A stretch of 64,000 nucleotides of DNA from Nocardioides sp. Soil805 (GCF_001429625.1 NZ_LMSU01000003.1:62001-126000), one strand, 5' to 3'. Shown: positions 49,072-59,529, counted from the stretch's first letter. The notes: generated by a model from the letters alone, not told the origin. A program made the numbers and translations.

Positions 49072-50403
49072 TCACCCGGGGGAGCCGGTCGGCGCGTCCC
49101 GTGGCCGGCGTGCATCGAGGGCGACCGCGCTGACCAGCGCCACCACGGCGGAGAGCATGACGACCGGGATCTGGCTCGACCCCTCGGAGCCCAGCAGCAG
49201 GACGACGAGCACGATCGAGGTGATCGGCAGGCGCAGCACCGCGGTGGTCGCGGCCGCCATCCCGATCGCGATGCCCGCGGTCGTCCCCAGGCCGGGCAAC
49301 GGCGCGACGAGCAGGCCGACGGCGGCACCCAGGAAGACCGCCGGGAACGTGGGGCCGCCCCGGAACGCGCCGAGGGAGAGCCCGTAGCCCGCACCCTTGA
49401 GGAGCACCAGCAGCACCAGGGTCGAGGTCCCCCAGCCGTTCGGCGAGCCGACGAGGGACGCCAGGGCGTCCTGACCCGACTCCACCACGTCCAGGGCCGT
49501 CCGGTCGGCCGTCAGGGTGTACGCCGCGGCGCAGGCTCCGACGAGCAGGCCGACCGCCGTCGTGGCGGGGATCGGGTGGCCGGCCACGGCGTCGGCGGTG
49601 CGCAGGCCAAGGCGGTGCGTGAGCTGCATGGCCACGGCCGTGAGCACGGCGACGGGCACGACCCAGAGCAGGTCTCCCCAGTCGAGGGTCGCGGCGGGGA
49701 GGTCGGGGATCGTGAGCGACGGCACGTCGATCCCGGACCAGCTGCCCAGCCCCGTGAAGAGGAGGTCGCCGAGCCCGCTCGCGACCATGCACGGCAGGAG
49801 CACGAGGAGCACCTGCTTGCCCGCGAGCCCGACGATCTCCAGGATCAGGACCGACGCGACCAGGGGGTTCCCGAAGACGGTCGCGATGGCCGCTGCGGAG
49901 CCGGACGCCGCGATCAGGGTCACCGCCTGGGACGACTCCCCGAGGCGGGTGCGCTGCGCCGCGACGTACGCGAGGCCGCCCCCCAGCGCGATCAGCGGCC
50001 CCTCGGGACCCACGACGGCGCCGAGCACCAGGCTCCCCACGGCCGCGAGGACCACGCCGGGCAGGTCGACCGCGGCCGTGACGCCGCCGCTCATGCCCTC
50101 CGCCGGGACGTGCCCGCCACGTCCGGGCAGGACCGCGACGACCACGCCCACCAGCAGGCCCCCCAGGCCGAGCACCACCACGCAGTACCAGGCGGCCGGC
50201 CGCTCCCAGCCGAGGTCCTGCGGCAGGTCGTGCCACACCCAGTCCTGCAGGACCGTGACGAGGGCCAGGAAGCCCCAGGCGACCAGCGCCACGGGGATGC
50301 CGATCAGCCCGGCAGCCAGCAGGAGCGCGTGGTAGCCGCGCCCTCGCAGGACCGTGGTGACGTCGGGGGGCGGGGCCTCCGACGGGTTCGCCCCCGCGCT
50401 CAC
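49072..50403 (-). CDS. ClC-family chloride channel/transporter
   Basis: The 443-residue protein has about ten membrane helices. The ClC anion-path signatures are recognisable: G-M-S-G-G-V in place of G-S-G-I-P, V-V-G-P-E-G-P-L-I-A-L for G-K-x-G-P, and G-A-F-R-G-G-P-T-F-P-A-V for G-x-F-x-P. The first motif is unusual, so ion choice is open. GTG 50403 overlaps the stop of the K+ channel gene by 4 bp, so the two ion proteins are made together. Confidence 0.83.
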   Translation of the reverse strand: MSAGANPSEAPPPDVTTVLRGRGYHALLLAAGLIGIPVALVAWGFLALVTVLQDWVWHDLPQDLGWERPAAWYCVVVLGLGGLLVGVVVAVLPGRGGHVPAEGMSGGVTAAVDLPGVVLAAVGSLVLGAVVGPEGPLIALGGGLAYVAAQRTRLGESSQAVTLIAASGSAAAIATVFGNPLVASVLILEIVGLAGKQVLLVLLPCMVASGLGDLLFTGLGSWSGIDVPSLTIPDLPAATLDWGDLLWVVPVAVLTAVAMQLTHRLGLRTADAVAGHPIPATTAVGLLVGACAAAYTLTADRTALDVVESGQDALASLVGSPNGWGTSTLVLLVLLKGAGYGLSLGAFRGGPTFPAVFLGAAVGLLVAPLPGLGTTAGIAIGMAAATTAVLRLPITSIVLVVLLLGSEGSSQIPVVMLSAVVALVSAVALDARRPRDAPTGSPG

Positions 50404-51011
50404 GACGCCTCGTCCTCGGTCGCGGTCGCGACGCCCGCGTGGAGCCCGGGGCCCTTGCCCTGGCGCTTCCTCCCGAGGTTCACGACGCCGACCAGGAGAC
50501 GCACCCCGAGACCGAGGAAGACCAGGTCGAGCAGCATCTGGGTCATCACCAGCACCCGCGCGGCCTGGCTGGTCGCGGTGATGTCACCGAACCCGACGGT
50601 CGCGAAGACGGTGATCGTGAAGTACATCGTGTCGGTGCGGGTGAGCGAGGACGTGCTGAAGCTGGCAGCGTCGTCCTGCGCCAGCACGGCGTACGCCGTG
50701 GAGTACAGGACCAGGAAGAAGGGCACGATGACCCCCAGGCCCTCCACCGCGCGGAGCCCCGGGTAGGTGGCGTGGGCGATGGCCCACAGCTGCCACGCCA
50801 CGGCGAGGGAGAACAGGCCGAGCCCCACCAGGAACGAGACGACGACCGGCACCCTCTCGAGGCGGTCCAGCGGTGCCGCGTAGTACAGCCCGACGAGCAC
50901 CACCGCGGAGGCCAGCGACGTCAGCAGGGCGCGCAGGAGCAGCCGGCGGGTGCGCCGGCTGTTCGCGGCCTGGTGCCCGGTCCCGCCGTGCCGACCGACG
51001 TCTCCACCCAC
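50400..51011 (-). CDS. Two-TM potassium channel-like protein
   Basis: The 203-residue protein has two N-terminal membrane helices (about 30-55, 62-85), a third helix, then a pore region with the K+ selectivity sequence T-V-G-F-G-D followed by an inner helix ending L-V-G-V-V-N-L-G-R. It is an Ion_trans_2 channel. GTG 51011 with GGGAGG upstream is listed; GTG 51062 would add 17 residues. Confidence 0.8.
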   Translation of the reverse strand: MGGDVGRHGGTGHQAANSRRTRRLLLRALLTSLASAVVLVGLYYAAPLDRLERVPVVVSFLVGLGLFSLAVAWQLWAIAHATYPGLRAVEGLGVIVPFFLVLYSTAYAVLAQDDAASFSTSSLTRTDTMYFTITVFATVGFGDITATSQAARVLVMTQMLLDLVFLGLGVRLLVGVVNLGRKRQGKGPGLHAGVATATEDEAS

Positions 51012-51086
51012 CCTGCCTCCCTCATGACGATGTGAGCGCTGCGCCGGGCCCACCGTCGACACTGGAGGCTCGTCGGGCCGCAGCCA

Positions 51087-53543
51087 TCACCCCGACGGGA
51101 TGAGGCGGCGCGCCAGGTACGCCGCGGTGAGACCCACCCCGGCCCGCGCCACCGCGTGCGGGGTGCCGGTCGCGACGACCCGGCCGCCGCCGTCGCCGCC
51201 ACCGGGACCGAGGTCGACCACCCAGTCGGCGGTGGCGATCGTGTCGAGGTCGTGCTCGACCAGCACCACGGTGTTGCCGGCGTCCACCAGCCGGTGCAGC
51301 TGGCGCACCAGCAGGTCGGTGTCCTGCGGGTGCAGCCCGGAGGTCGGCTCGTCGAGGAGGTAGAGGCTGTGGCCCCGGTGGGCGCGCTGCAGCTCGGTGG
51401 CCAGCTTGATCCGCTGGGCCTCTCCGCCGCTGAGCTCGGTCGCGGGCTGGCCCAGCCGCAGGTAGCCCAGCCCGACCTCGCGCAGCGCCTGCAGGCCACG
51501 GGCCGCGGCGGGGACGTCGGCGAGGAACGTCGCGGCCTCGTCGACCGGCATCGCCAGCACGTCGGCGATGGTCCGGTCGCGGTGGGTCACCTCGAGGGTC
51601 TCGGCGTTGTAGCGCGCGCCGTGGCAGGTGGGGCAGGGCGCGTAGGTGCTCGGGAGGAACACCAGCTCGACCGAGACGAAGCCCTCGCCCTGGCACGTCT
51701 CGCACCGGCCGGCGGCCACGTTGAAGGAGAACCGCCCCGCGCCGTACCCGCGGGCCCGGGCCTCGGGGGTGGCGGCGTACAGCCTGCGGACCGCGTCGAA
51801 GAGCCCCGTGTACGTCGCGAGGTTGGACCGCGGCGTGCGGCCGATGGGCCGCTGGTCCACGACCACGAGGCGGTCGAAGGAGTCGATCCCGCCGACCTCG
51901 CGGACGCTGGGCTCGGTGACGTCCGAGTCCTCCTCGCCGTCGTCCTCGCCGTCGTCGGCGGGCTGACCGAGGTGGCGCCGCACCACCTCGGCGAGGACCT
52001 GGACGACCAGCGTGGACTTGCCGGACCCCGAGACGCCGGTCACCGCGGTCAGCGTGGCCAGGGGCAGGTCGAGCGAGACGTCCTGGAGGTTGTGCCGCGA
52101 GACGCCGCCGAGGTGCAGCCACCCGGCCGGCGTCCGGGGGGCGTGGCGGAACGGCTCGGCCCGGCCGAAGAGGTGGGCGCTGGTCGGGGACTCGGCGACC
52201 TCCTCGAGGCCCGCGATCGGTCCCGAGTAGAGCACCCGGCCACCGCCCTCCCCGGCGGCGGGCCCGATGTCCACGACCCAGTCCGCGCGGCGTACGACGT
52301 CCATGTCGTGCTCGACGACGAACAGCGTGTTGCCGGCCGCCTTGAGCGCCTCGAGGACCTCCAGGAGCGGCTCGGCGTCCGCCGGGTGGAGCCCCGCCGA
52401 CGGCTCGTCGAGCACGTAGACGACGCCGAAGAGGCCCGAGCGCAGCTGGGTGGCGATCCGCAGCCGCTGCGCCTCGCCGGGGGACAGGGTGGTGGAGCCG
52501 CGCCCCAGCGACAGGTAGCCGAGGCCGAGGCCCAGCAGCACCTCGATGCGGGCCACGAGGTCGCCGGTGATGCGTCCGGCCACGTCGTCGCTGTCGGCGG
52601 TGACGGACGGGCGCAGCAGGTCGGCGAGCTCGGTGAACGGCAGGGCGTTGGCCTCGGCGATCGAGACCCCGGCGAAGGTGACGGCGAGCGCCTCGGCGCG
52701 CAGCCCGCTGCCGTGGCAGGCCGGACAGGTGGTGCTGCGGACGAAGGGGGCCATCTTGGCGCGCATCGCCTCGCTGGACGACGAGGAGAGCACCTGGCGC
52801 ACGTGACGGCGGGCGCTGCGGAACGTGCCGTGGTAGTCGCGGCCCCCGCCGCCGTCCTTGTCCTGGGGACGGATGAGGACCGACGGCTGCTCGTCGGTGA
52901 AGAGCAGCCAGTCGCGGTCCTTGCGCGACAGCTCGCGCCACGGCCGGTCGACGTCGATACCCAGGTTCTTCACGATGCGGCGCAGGTTGTGGCCCTGCCA
53001 GGCGCCCGGCCAGGCGGCGATGGCGCCTTCACGGATGCTGAGCGAGGTGTCGGGGACCAGGAGGTCCTCGGCGACGTCGTGCACGACCCCGAGGCCGTGG
53101 CACCGGGGGCAGGCGCCGGCGGCGGTGTTGGGGGAGAAGGCCTCGGCGGCGAGGTGCTCGGCGCCCGCCGGGTAGGTCCCGGCGCGTGACCACAGGATCC
53201 GCAGCAGGTTGGACAGCGTGGTGATCGTCCCCACCGTGGACCGGGAGCTGGCGGCCCCGCGGCGCTGCTGGAGGGCCACCGCCGGCGGGAGGCCCGAGAT
53301 CTCCTGCACGTGCGGGGCACCGACCTGGTGGAGCAGGCGCCGGGCGTAGGGCGCGACGGACTCGAAGTAGCGACGCTGCGCCTCGGCGTACAACGTGCCG
53401 AACGCCAGCGACGACTTCCCCGAGCCGGAGACCCCGGTGAACGCGACGATCGCGTCGCGGGGGAGGTCGACGTCGACGTCGCGCAGGTTGTGCTCGCGCG
53501 CGCCCCGGACGCGGACGAACCCGTCGTGCTCCTCGGTGCTCAC
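51087..53543 (-). CDS. UvrA-like excinuclease ATPase (UvrA2/drug-resistance type)
   Basis: The 818-residue protein has two ABC ATPase units (Walker A G-V-S-G-S-G-K-S-S at about 45 and G-V-S-G-S-G-K-S-T at about 510) and UvrA zinc fingers (C-P-R-C-H-G-L-G, C-P-A-C-H-G-S-G, C-E-T-C-Q-G-E-G). At 818 residues it is shorter than housekeeping UvrA (about 950), as in the UvrA2 class linked to self-resistance to DNA-binding drugs, so the canonical repair role is less likely. The start is GTG 53543. Confidence 0.88.
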   Translation of the reverse strand: MSTEEHDGFVRVRGAREHNLRDVDVDLPRDAIVAFTGVSGSGKSSLAFGTLYAEAQRRYFESVAPYARRLLHQVGAPHVQEISGLPPAVALQQRRGAASSRSTVGTITTLSNLLRILWSRAGTYPAGAEHLAAEAFSPNTAAGACPRCHGLGVVHDVAEDLLVPDTSLSIREGAIAAWPGAWQGHNLRRIVKNLGIDVDRPWRELSRKDRDWLLFTDEQPSVLIRPQDKDGGGGRDYHGTFRSARRHVRQVLSSSSSEAMRAKMAPFVRSTTCPACHGSGLRAEALAVTFAGVSIAEANALPFTELADLLRPSVTADSDDVAGRITGDLVARIEVLLGLGLGYLSLGRGSTTLSPGEAQRLRIATQLRSGLFGVVYVLDEPSAGLHPADAEPLLEVLEALKAAGNTLFVVEHDMDVVRRADWVVDIGPAAGEGGGRVLYSGPIAGLEEVAESPTSAHLFGRAEPFRHAPRTPAGWLHLGGVSRHNLQDVSLDLPLATLTAVTGVSGSGKSTLVVQVLAEVVRRHLGQPADDGEDDGEEDSDVTEPSVREVGGIDSFDRLVVVDQRPIGRTPRSNLATYTGLFDAVRRLYAATPEARARGYGAGRFSFNVAAGRCETCQGEGFVSVELVFLPSTYAPCPTCHGARYNAETLEVTHRDRTIADVLAMPVDEAATFLADVPAAARGLQALREVGLGYLRLGQPATELSGGEAQRIKLATELQRAHRGHSLYLLDEPTSGLHPQDTDLLVRQLHRLVDAGNTVVLVEHDLDTIATADWVVDLGPGGGDGGGRVVATGTPHAVARAGVGLTAAYLARRLIPSG

Positions 53544-53587
53544 CTCGTCTGTCTAACGGATGGGCGAGGCGTGCGGACCACGGGGTC

Positions 53588-55009
53588 TCACACGAAGGTC
53601 GGGAACGTCGGCGGCGGCAGCGGGCCGCTGGAGGCGTCCCGAGCCGTCTCGTAGCCGTGCGCGACCTCGATGAGCCCGCCCTCGCTGCCGGCGGTGCCCC
53701 AGAACGAGACCGCCACCGGGAGCCCGGCGGCGAGCTCGGTGGGCACGGTGACGAGCGGGTAGCCGGCGATCGCGGACGGGCCGGTGCAGGAGCCGGGGAA
53801 GGACTCGTGGTTGACCAGGTCGATGGGGTTCGCGGGGGCGAACGACGGGGTGACCAGCGCGTCCAGGCCGTGCTCGCGCAGCACCCGGTCGATGCCGCCG
53901 TCTCGGGTGGCCGCGACCCCGCGCCCACGCGCGGCGAGGTGCTCGGGACTCCCGGCGACCGGCCCCGCCAGGGCCTGCTCGAAGAGGGCCTGCCCGAAGT
54001 GGGCGAGCTCGGTCCCGGCGTGCGCGGAGTTGAAGTCGACGACCTCCCGCAGCGTGCGCGGCACGGTGCCTTCGCGGGTCGCGAGGTAGGCCTCGACCTC
54101 CACCCGGAGCTCGGCGAGGAGCACCAGCAGCTCGTCCTCCCACACCTCCTCGCCGAGGGCCGGCAGGTCCGTGTGGTCGACGATCGTGGCGCCCTCGGCC
54201 GCCAGCAGCGACAGCGCCCGCTCGGCGGCGGCGTCCGCGTGCGAGGAGTATCCCCAGTAGGTCGCCCGCGGCACGCCGATGCGCTTGCCCGCCAGTCGCC
54301 CGGGGACGGCGTACGCCGCGTAGTCGGTGCCGTCCGCGGCCAGCACGCCCAGCAAGGCGGCCGCGTCGGCGACGGTCAGGGCCATCGCACCGGCGGAGTC
54401 CTGGGACGACGAGACGGGCACCACGCCCGCGGTGGGGACGGTGCCGACGGTCGGCTTGATCCCGACGCACCCGTTGAAGGCGGCCGGACAGGTGATCGAG
54501 CCGTCGGTCTCCGTCCCGACGGCGTACGGCGCGAGGCCCGCCGCCACCGCCGCGCCGCTGCCCGAGCTCGAGCCCCCGGCGGACCGGTTCAGGGCGTAGG
54601 GGTTGCGGGTCAGCCCGCCGTACGCGCTCCACCCGGACGTCGATCCCTCGTCGCGGATGTTGGCCCACTCCGACAGGTTCGTCTTGCCGAGGACGACCAT
54701 GCCGGCGTCGCGCAGGCGCCGCACCAGCGTCGCGTCGCGGGTCGGCGGCGGCGCGTCCGCGAGGGCCAGCGACCCGGCCGTGGTCGGCAGGTCGTGGGTG
54801 TCGACGTTGTCCTTCACCAGCACGGCCCGCCCGTGCAGCGGGCCCCGGGCCGCGCCCTCGCCGGCCTCGCGGTCGAGGCGGTCCGCCTGCGCGAGGGCCT
54901 CCGGGTGGGGCGTGCAGATCGCGTTGACGAGGGGCTCGACGGCGTCGATCCGCTCGAGGAGCTGCTCGACGGCCGCGCGGGCGCCGGCGGGGGACGGGGA
55001 GGGCACCAT
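53588..55009 (-). CDS. Amidase (amidase signature family)
   Basis: The 473-residue protein has the catalytic Lys in L-V-K-D-N-V-D-T and the Ser-cisSer pair in G-G-S-S-S-G-S-G-A-A-V-A-A-G, followed by G-T-E-T-D-G-S-I-T-C-P-A. It hydrolyses amides; the substrate is unknown. It lies 44 bp downstream of the UvrA-like start on the same strand. No ribosome site is clear at ATG 55009. Confidence 0.88.
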   Translation of the reverse strand: MVPSPSPAGARAAVEQLLERIDAVEPLVNAICTPHPEALAQADRLDREAGEGAARGPLHGRAVLVKDNVDTHDLPTTAGSLALADAPPPTRDATLVRRLRDAGMVVLGKTNLSEWANIRDEGSTSGWSAYGGLTRNPYALNRSAGGSSSGSGAAVAAGLAPYAVGTETDGSITCPAAFNGCVGIKPTVGTVPTAGVVPVSSSQDSAGAMALTVADAAALLGVLAADGTDYAAYAVPGRLAGKRIGVPRATYWGYSSHADAAAERALSLLAAEGATIVDHTDLPALGEEVWEDELLVLLAELRVEVEAYLATREGTVPRTLREVVDFNSAHAGTELAHFGQALFEQALAGPVAGSPEHLAARGRGVAATRDGGIDRVLREHGLDALVTPSFAPANPIDLVNHESFPGSCTGPSAIAGYPLVTVPTELAAGLPVAVSFWGTAGSEGGLIEVAHGYETARDASSGPLPPPTFPTFV

Positions 55010-55124
55010 GGCCAGAGTCTGCCCGCCCCCTGGTGGTCCCCTGGTGGTCCCCACCTCCGATGGTCCCGCCGGTCGGTGCCGTTGGGCACTTAGCCAGCGG
55101 GGCACCTGGACGCAGGGTGGATCC

Positions 55125-55919
55125 ATGGCCTCGCACCGAGCCCCCGTGACCCCGCCCACGACCGCGGGGGTGGAGTCGGGCGACGACGTCGCCGGCGAGT
55201 ACGCCGCCTGTGCCCGGCACGCGGTCAAGGTCTACGGCGCCGGCGACACCGAGGTGAGGGCCCTCGACGACGTGACCCTCGAGCTCCCGCCGGGCCAGTT
55301 CACCGCCATCATGGGGCCCTCGGGGTCCGGCAAGTCGACGCTGATGCACTGCCTGGCCGGCCTGGACACGCTCACCAGCGGGCAGGCGCTCATCGGCGGG
55401 ACCGACCTGGCGTCGCTCTCGGACCGGGAGCGGACGATCCTGCGACGCGACCGCCTCGGCTTCGTCTTCCAGGCCTTCAACCTGCTGCCGACCCTCACCG
55501 CCGAGGAGAACATCACGCTGCCGGCCGACCTCGCCGGACGCACGGCCGACCCGGAGTGGTTGGCGACGGTGGTCTCCGCGCTCGACATCGCGGACCGGCT
55601 GCACCACCGCCCCTCCGAGCTGTCCGGCGGGCAGCAGCAGCGGGTGGCCGTGGGACGGGCGCTCATCTCCCGGCCCGAGGTCGTCTTCGCCGACGAACCG
55701 ACCGGCGCGCTGGACTCCAGGGCCAGCACCGAGCTGCTCCGCTTCCTGCGCTCGGTCGTCGACGACCTGCACCAGACGGTGGTGATGGTCACCCACGACC
55801 CGGGTGCCGCGGCGTACGCCGACCGGGTGGTCTTCCTCGCCGACGGTGCCGTCGTGGTGGAGCTGCTCGACCCGACCCGCGAGCGGATCCTGGACATCAT
55901 GGGCCGGCTGGACGACTGA
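55125..55919 (+). CDS. ABC transporter ATPase, MacB/LolD type
   Basis: The 264-residue protein has Walker A G-P-S-G-S-G-K-S-T, Q-loop F-Q-A-F-N-L-L-P, signature L-S-G-G-Q-Q-Q-R-V-A and Walker B V-V-F-A-D-E-P-T-G-A-L-D-S. A 35-residue polar leader precedes the domain, so a start further in is possible. It is followed after 2 bp by its permease. Confidence 0.92.
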   Translation: MASHRAPVTPPTTAGVESGDDVAGEYAACARHAVKVYGAGDTEVRALDDVTLELPPGQFTAIMGPSGSGKSTLMHCLAGLDTLTSGQALIGGTDLASLSDRERTILRRDRLGFVFQAFNLLPTLTAEENITLPADLAGRTADPEWLATVVSALDIADRLHHRPSELSGGQQQRVAVGRALISRPEVVFADEPTGALDSRASTELLRFLRSVVDDLHQTVVMVTHDPGAAAYADRVVFLADGAVVVELLDPTRERILDIMGRLDD

Positions 55920-55921
55920 TC

Positions 55922-58456
55922 ATGCTGCGGGTCTCGCTGCGCAACCTGCTGGTCAACAAGCTCCGGCTCTTCCTGACGGTGACGGCCGTGACCGTCGGCG
56001 TCACCTTCGTGTCCGGCACGTTCGTGCTCTCCGACACGATGCTCAAGGCGTTCGACCAGCTGTACGCCGGTCTCACCTCGGGCACCGACGTCGTGGTGAA
56101 GTCGGAGGCGGCGTACGACGCCGACATCGCCGTCACCGGAGGGCAGGTCCGGCCGATGGACGACACGATCGTGGCCACCGTGGGCGAGGTCCCGGGAGTG
56201 GCCGTCGCCGAGGGCGGGGTGACGGGATTCGCGCTGGTCCTGGACCAGCAGGGCGAGGCGATCCAGCCCGGGGGTGCCCCCACGTTCGGCACCAGCATCA
56301 CCGTCGACCGCCGCCTCGCGGGCGCGGCCACGTTCCGAGCGGGGCGGGCGCCCTCCGGGCCCCACGAGATGGTCCTCGACGCCCGCACCGTCGAGAAGGG
56401 CGGCTACGCGCTCGGCGACCCGGTCGACGTGGTGCTCCAGGACGGTCCGCGGACCTTCCGGCTGGTGGGCGTCGTCGGCTTCGGCGAGACCGACAGCCTG
56501 TTGGGCGCCACCTTGTCCGGGTTCGACCTGGCCACGGCCCAGCGGGTCCTCGGCAAGGAGGGAGTGGTCGACGAGGTGGACGTCATGGCCGCCGACGGCA
56601 TCGACGCGGAAGAGCTGCGCGACCGGGTCGCGCAGGTGCTGCCGGCCGGCATCGAGGCGTTGACCGGCGCGCAGGTGGCCGAGGACGGCACCCAGGCCGT
56701 GCGGGACTCGATGGGGATCTTCACCACGATCATGCTGGTCTTCGCCGGTGTCTCGGTGCTGGTCGGGTCCTTCGTCATCTGGAACACGTTCAACGTGCTG
56801 GTCGCCCAGCGCCGGCGCGAGGTCGCCCTGCTGCGCGCCGTCGGGGCGACCCGGCGGCAGGTGCTGACGGGGGTCCTCGCCGAGGCAGCCGTCATCGGCC
56901 TGGTGGCCGGCGGGACCGGACTGGTGCTGGGGGTCGGGCTCGCCGCCGGCATCCGCTCGCTGCTCGACGTGATCGGCGTTGAGATCCCCACCACCTCACC
57001 CGCCATCGAGCCGCGCACGGTGGTGGCCGCGCTGGCCGTGGGGCTGATCGTGACCATGGTGGCGGCCATCGCGCCGGCATGGGCGGCCACCCGGGTCGCC
57101 CCCATGGAGGCGCTGCGCAACGCCGTGCCCGCCGGTGGAGGCGTCGGGCGCGGCCGCCTCGTGGCCGGATGGGTCGTCACCGGCACCGGGCTCGCGGCGC
57201 TCGCCGGGTGCGCCGTGGTCGGCGACCAGCGGTGGGGGACGGTGCTCGCGACGGCGACGACGTTCGTGGGGCTGGTGCTGGCCGGGCCGACCCTGGCCCG
57301 CGGGATGGCGCGGCTCGCCGACCACGGACCGCGCGGCGGTGGCTGGCGGATGGCGGCGCGCAACGTCGCCCGCAGCTCCCGGCGGTCGGCGGCGTCCGCC
57401 CTGGCCCTGACCATCGGCCTGACCGTGGTCGCCGCGGTGGCGGTCACCGCGACCTCGCTCAAGGCGTCCGTCTCGGACGCGGTGAGCGGTGGCAACCGCT
57501 CCGACCTCATCCTCGAGCCCGCCGGCGCCGGCCTGGGCGTCAGCCCATCCGTCGCCCGGCTGCTGCGACAGCGCGAGGACGTCGCCGACGTCGTCGAGCT
57601 GCGCGAGACCGCGGCGCAGGTCGACGGGCACGCCTCGCTCGTCACGGCGATGGACACGGCCGGGCTGGACCGCGTGATCGACCTGGGCGTCGAGAGCGGG
57701 AGCCTGGACGACCTCGCACCCGGGAGCCTGCTCGTGGGCACGACCGCCGCCGACGACCTCGGGGTCGGTGTCGGCGACACGGTCACCGTCACCTTCCCCG
57801 AGACCGGGGACACGGACCTCACGGTCGTCGGCACCTTCGGCAGGGGCAGCCTCATCAGGGCGTCGTACGTGATGACGCTGCCCGACTTCTCGGCCAACGT
57901 CACCTCGCAGCTCGACGGCGCCATCCTGGTGAACAGCACGCCGGGCACGGACCCGGGGCGGGCCAAGGCGGCGATCGGGGCCGCGCTCGACGACTACCCC
58001 AACGTCACCGTCAACGACCCCGCGGACATCACGCGCAAGGCGCAGCAGTCCGTCGACCAGCTGCTGGGGATCGTGACCGCGATGCTGCTGCTCGCCGTCG
58101 TGGTGGCGATCCTCGGCATCGTGAACACCCTGGTGCTCTCCGTCGTGGAGCGCACCCGCGAGCTCGGGCTGCTGCGTGCCGTCGGCGGGACGCGCCGCCA
58201 GGTCCGGACCGTCGTACGACGCGAGTCGGTGCTGATCTCGCTCCTCGGTGCGCTCACCGGCATCGTCCTCGGCACGGTCGCGGGGATCGCGCTGAGCCGC
58301 GCCCTGGTCGAGGAGGGGGTCACCACCCTCGCGGTGCCGACGCTGACGCTGGTGGTCTACCTCGTCGTCGCGGCCGCCGTCGGCGTGCTCGCCGCGATCG
58401 GCCCGGCCCGGCGCGCGAGCCGGGTCGACGTCCTGCGGGCCATCACCACCGAGTGA
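55922..58456 (+). CDS. ABC transporter permease, FtsX-like (two-unit)
   Basis: The 844-residue protein has the FtsX/MacB layout: N-terminal helix (about 15-38), a MacB-type periplasmic domain, three helices near 265-385, a second N-helix at about 490 and a second FtsX block at about 715-840 (E-R-T-R-E-L-G-L-L-R-A-V-G). The doubled arrangement is common in actinomycetes. With the ATPase it forms a mechano-transmission or export complex of unknown cargo. Confidence 0.9.
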   Translation: MLRVSLRNLLVNKLRLFLTVTAVTVGVTFVSGTFVLSDTMLKAFDQLYAGLTSGTDVVVKSEAAYDADIAVTGGQVRPMDDTIVATVGEVPGVAVAEGGVTGFALVLDQQGEAIQPGGAPTFGTSITVDRRLAGAATFRAGRAPSGPHEMVLDARTVEKGGYALGDPVDVVLQDGPRTFRLVGVVGFGETDSLLGATLSGFDLATAQRVLGKEGVVDEVDVMAADGIDAEELRDRVAQVLPAGIEALTGAQVAEDGTQAVRDSMGIFTTIMLVFAGVSVLVGSFVIWNTFNVLVAQRRREVALLRAVGATRRQVLTGVLAEAAVIGLVAGGTGLVLGVGLAAGIRSLLDVIGVEIPTTSPAIEPRTVVAALAVGLIVTMVAAIAPAWAATRVAPMEALRNAVPAGGGVGRGRLVAGWVVTGTGLAALAGCAVVGDQRWGTVLATATTFVGLVLAGPTLARGMARLADHGPRGGGWRMAARNVARSSRRSAASALALTIGLTVVAAVAVTATSLKASVSDAVSGGNRSDLILEPAGAGLGVSPSVARLLRQREDVADVVELRETAAQVDGHASLVTAMDTAGLDRVIDLGVESGSLDDLAPGSLLVGTTAADDLGVGVGDTVTVTFPETGDTDLTVVGTFGRGSLIRASYVMTLPDFSANVTSQLDGAILVNSTPGTDPGRAKAAIGAALDDYPNVTVNDPADITRKAQQSVDQLLGIVTAMLLLAVVVAILGIVNTLVLSVVERTRELGLLRAVGGTRRQVRTVVRRESVLISLLGALTGIVLGTVAGIALSRALVEEGVTTLAVPTLTLVVYLVVAAAVGVLAAIGPARRASRVDVLRAITTE

Positions 58457-58488
58457 GCGCGGCGGGCCGGGGCTGACAGGATGCCCGG

Positions 58489-59529
58489 ATGCGTGCCGTG
58501 GTCCTCGATGCCGTCCGAGCCCGTCCCGAGGTGCGCGAGGTGCCGGACCCCGCGGCGCCGCCGTCCGGGGTGGTGGTCGAGGTCGGGGCCACCGGGATGT
58601 GCCGCAGCGACTGGCACGCGTGGGCCGGGCACGACGACCTGGCCTTCCCGCACGTGCCGGGGCACGAGCTCGCCGGGGTGGTTGTCGAGGTCGGCCCGGA
58701 GGTACGCCGCTGGCACGTCGGGGACCGGGTCACCGTCCCCTTCGTCTGCGGCTGCGGGACGTGCGACTGGTGCCGGGGCGGTGACGCGCAGGTCTGCCCC
58801 GACCAGGAGCAGCCGGGCTTCACCCACTGGGGCTCCTTCGCCGAGCGCGTCGCGCTGCACGCCGCCGACACCAACCTCGTGGCCGTCCCCCACGAGGTCG
58901 ACCTCGCCACCGCGGCCGGCCTCGGCTGCCGCTTCGCCACGGCGTACCGGGCGCTGGTCGGACGGGCCCGCCTCGGGCCGGGGGAGTGGGTGACGGTCGT
59001 CGGTGCCGGCGGGGTCGGGCTCAGCGCGGTGATGATCGCCGCGGCGCTGGGCGCGCGGGTGGTCGCGGTCGACCGCAACCCCGAGGCCCTCGCGGTGGCC
59101 GCGTCGCTGGGCGCCGAGCACACGCTGCTGGCGGACGGCACCGACGTCCCGGCGGCGGTCGCCGACCTCACGGGCGGAGGCGGCCACGTCGCCGTCGACG
59201 CGGTGGGCAGCGAGCAGACGTGCGCCGACGCCATCCTCAGCCTGCGCCGCCGCGGTCGCCACGTGCAGGTCGGGCTGCTGCCCCCGGTCGAGGGGCACCC
59301 GCGCGTGCCGATGGCGCGGGTCATCGCGTGGGAGCTCGACCTGCTGGGCAGCCACGGCATGGCGGCGGCCGACTACCCGGAGATGATGGAGCTCGTCCGC
59401 TCGGGCGCGCTCCGGCCCCAGCTCCTCGTCGAGCGCACGATCGGGCTCGAGGAGGCCGCGGCGCTGCTGCCGGGCTTCGACACCGCGGCGGTGGCCGGCA
59501 TGACGATCATCGATCCCCGACGCCCCTGA
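58489..59529 (+). CDS. Zinc-dependent alcohol dehydrogenase
   Basis: The 346-residue medium-chain dehydrogenase has zinc ligands in T-G-M-C-R-S-D-W-H and G-H-E-L, a structural zinc loop C-G-C-G-T-C-D-W-C-x7-C, and G-A-G-G-V-G-L near residue 175. It is the third ADH of the window but has no DosR-like box nearby. Its end overlaps the convergent antiporter gene by 23 bp. Confidence 0.88.
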   Translation: MRAVVLDAVRARPEVREVPDPAAPPSGVVVEVGATGMCRSDWHAWAGHDDLAFPHVPGHELAGVVVEVGPEVRRWHVGDRVTVPFVCGCGTCDWCRGGDAQVCPDQEQPGFTHWGSFAERVALHAADTNLVAVPHEVDLATAAGLGCRFATAYRALVGRARLGPGEWVTVVGAGGVGLSAVMIAAALGARVVAVDRNPEALAVAASLGAEHTLLADGTDVPAAVADLTGGGGHVAVDAVGSEQTCADAILSLRRRGRHVQVGLLPPVEGHPRVPMARVIAWELDLLGSHGMAAADYPEMMELVRSGALRPQLLVERTIGLEEAAALLPGFDTAAVAGMTIIDPRRP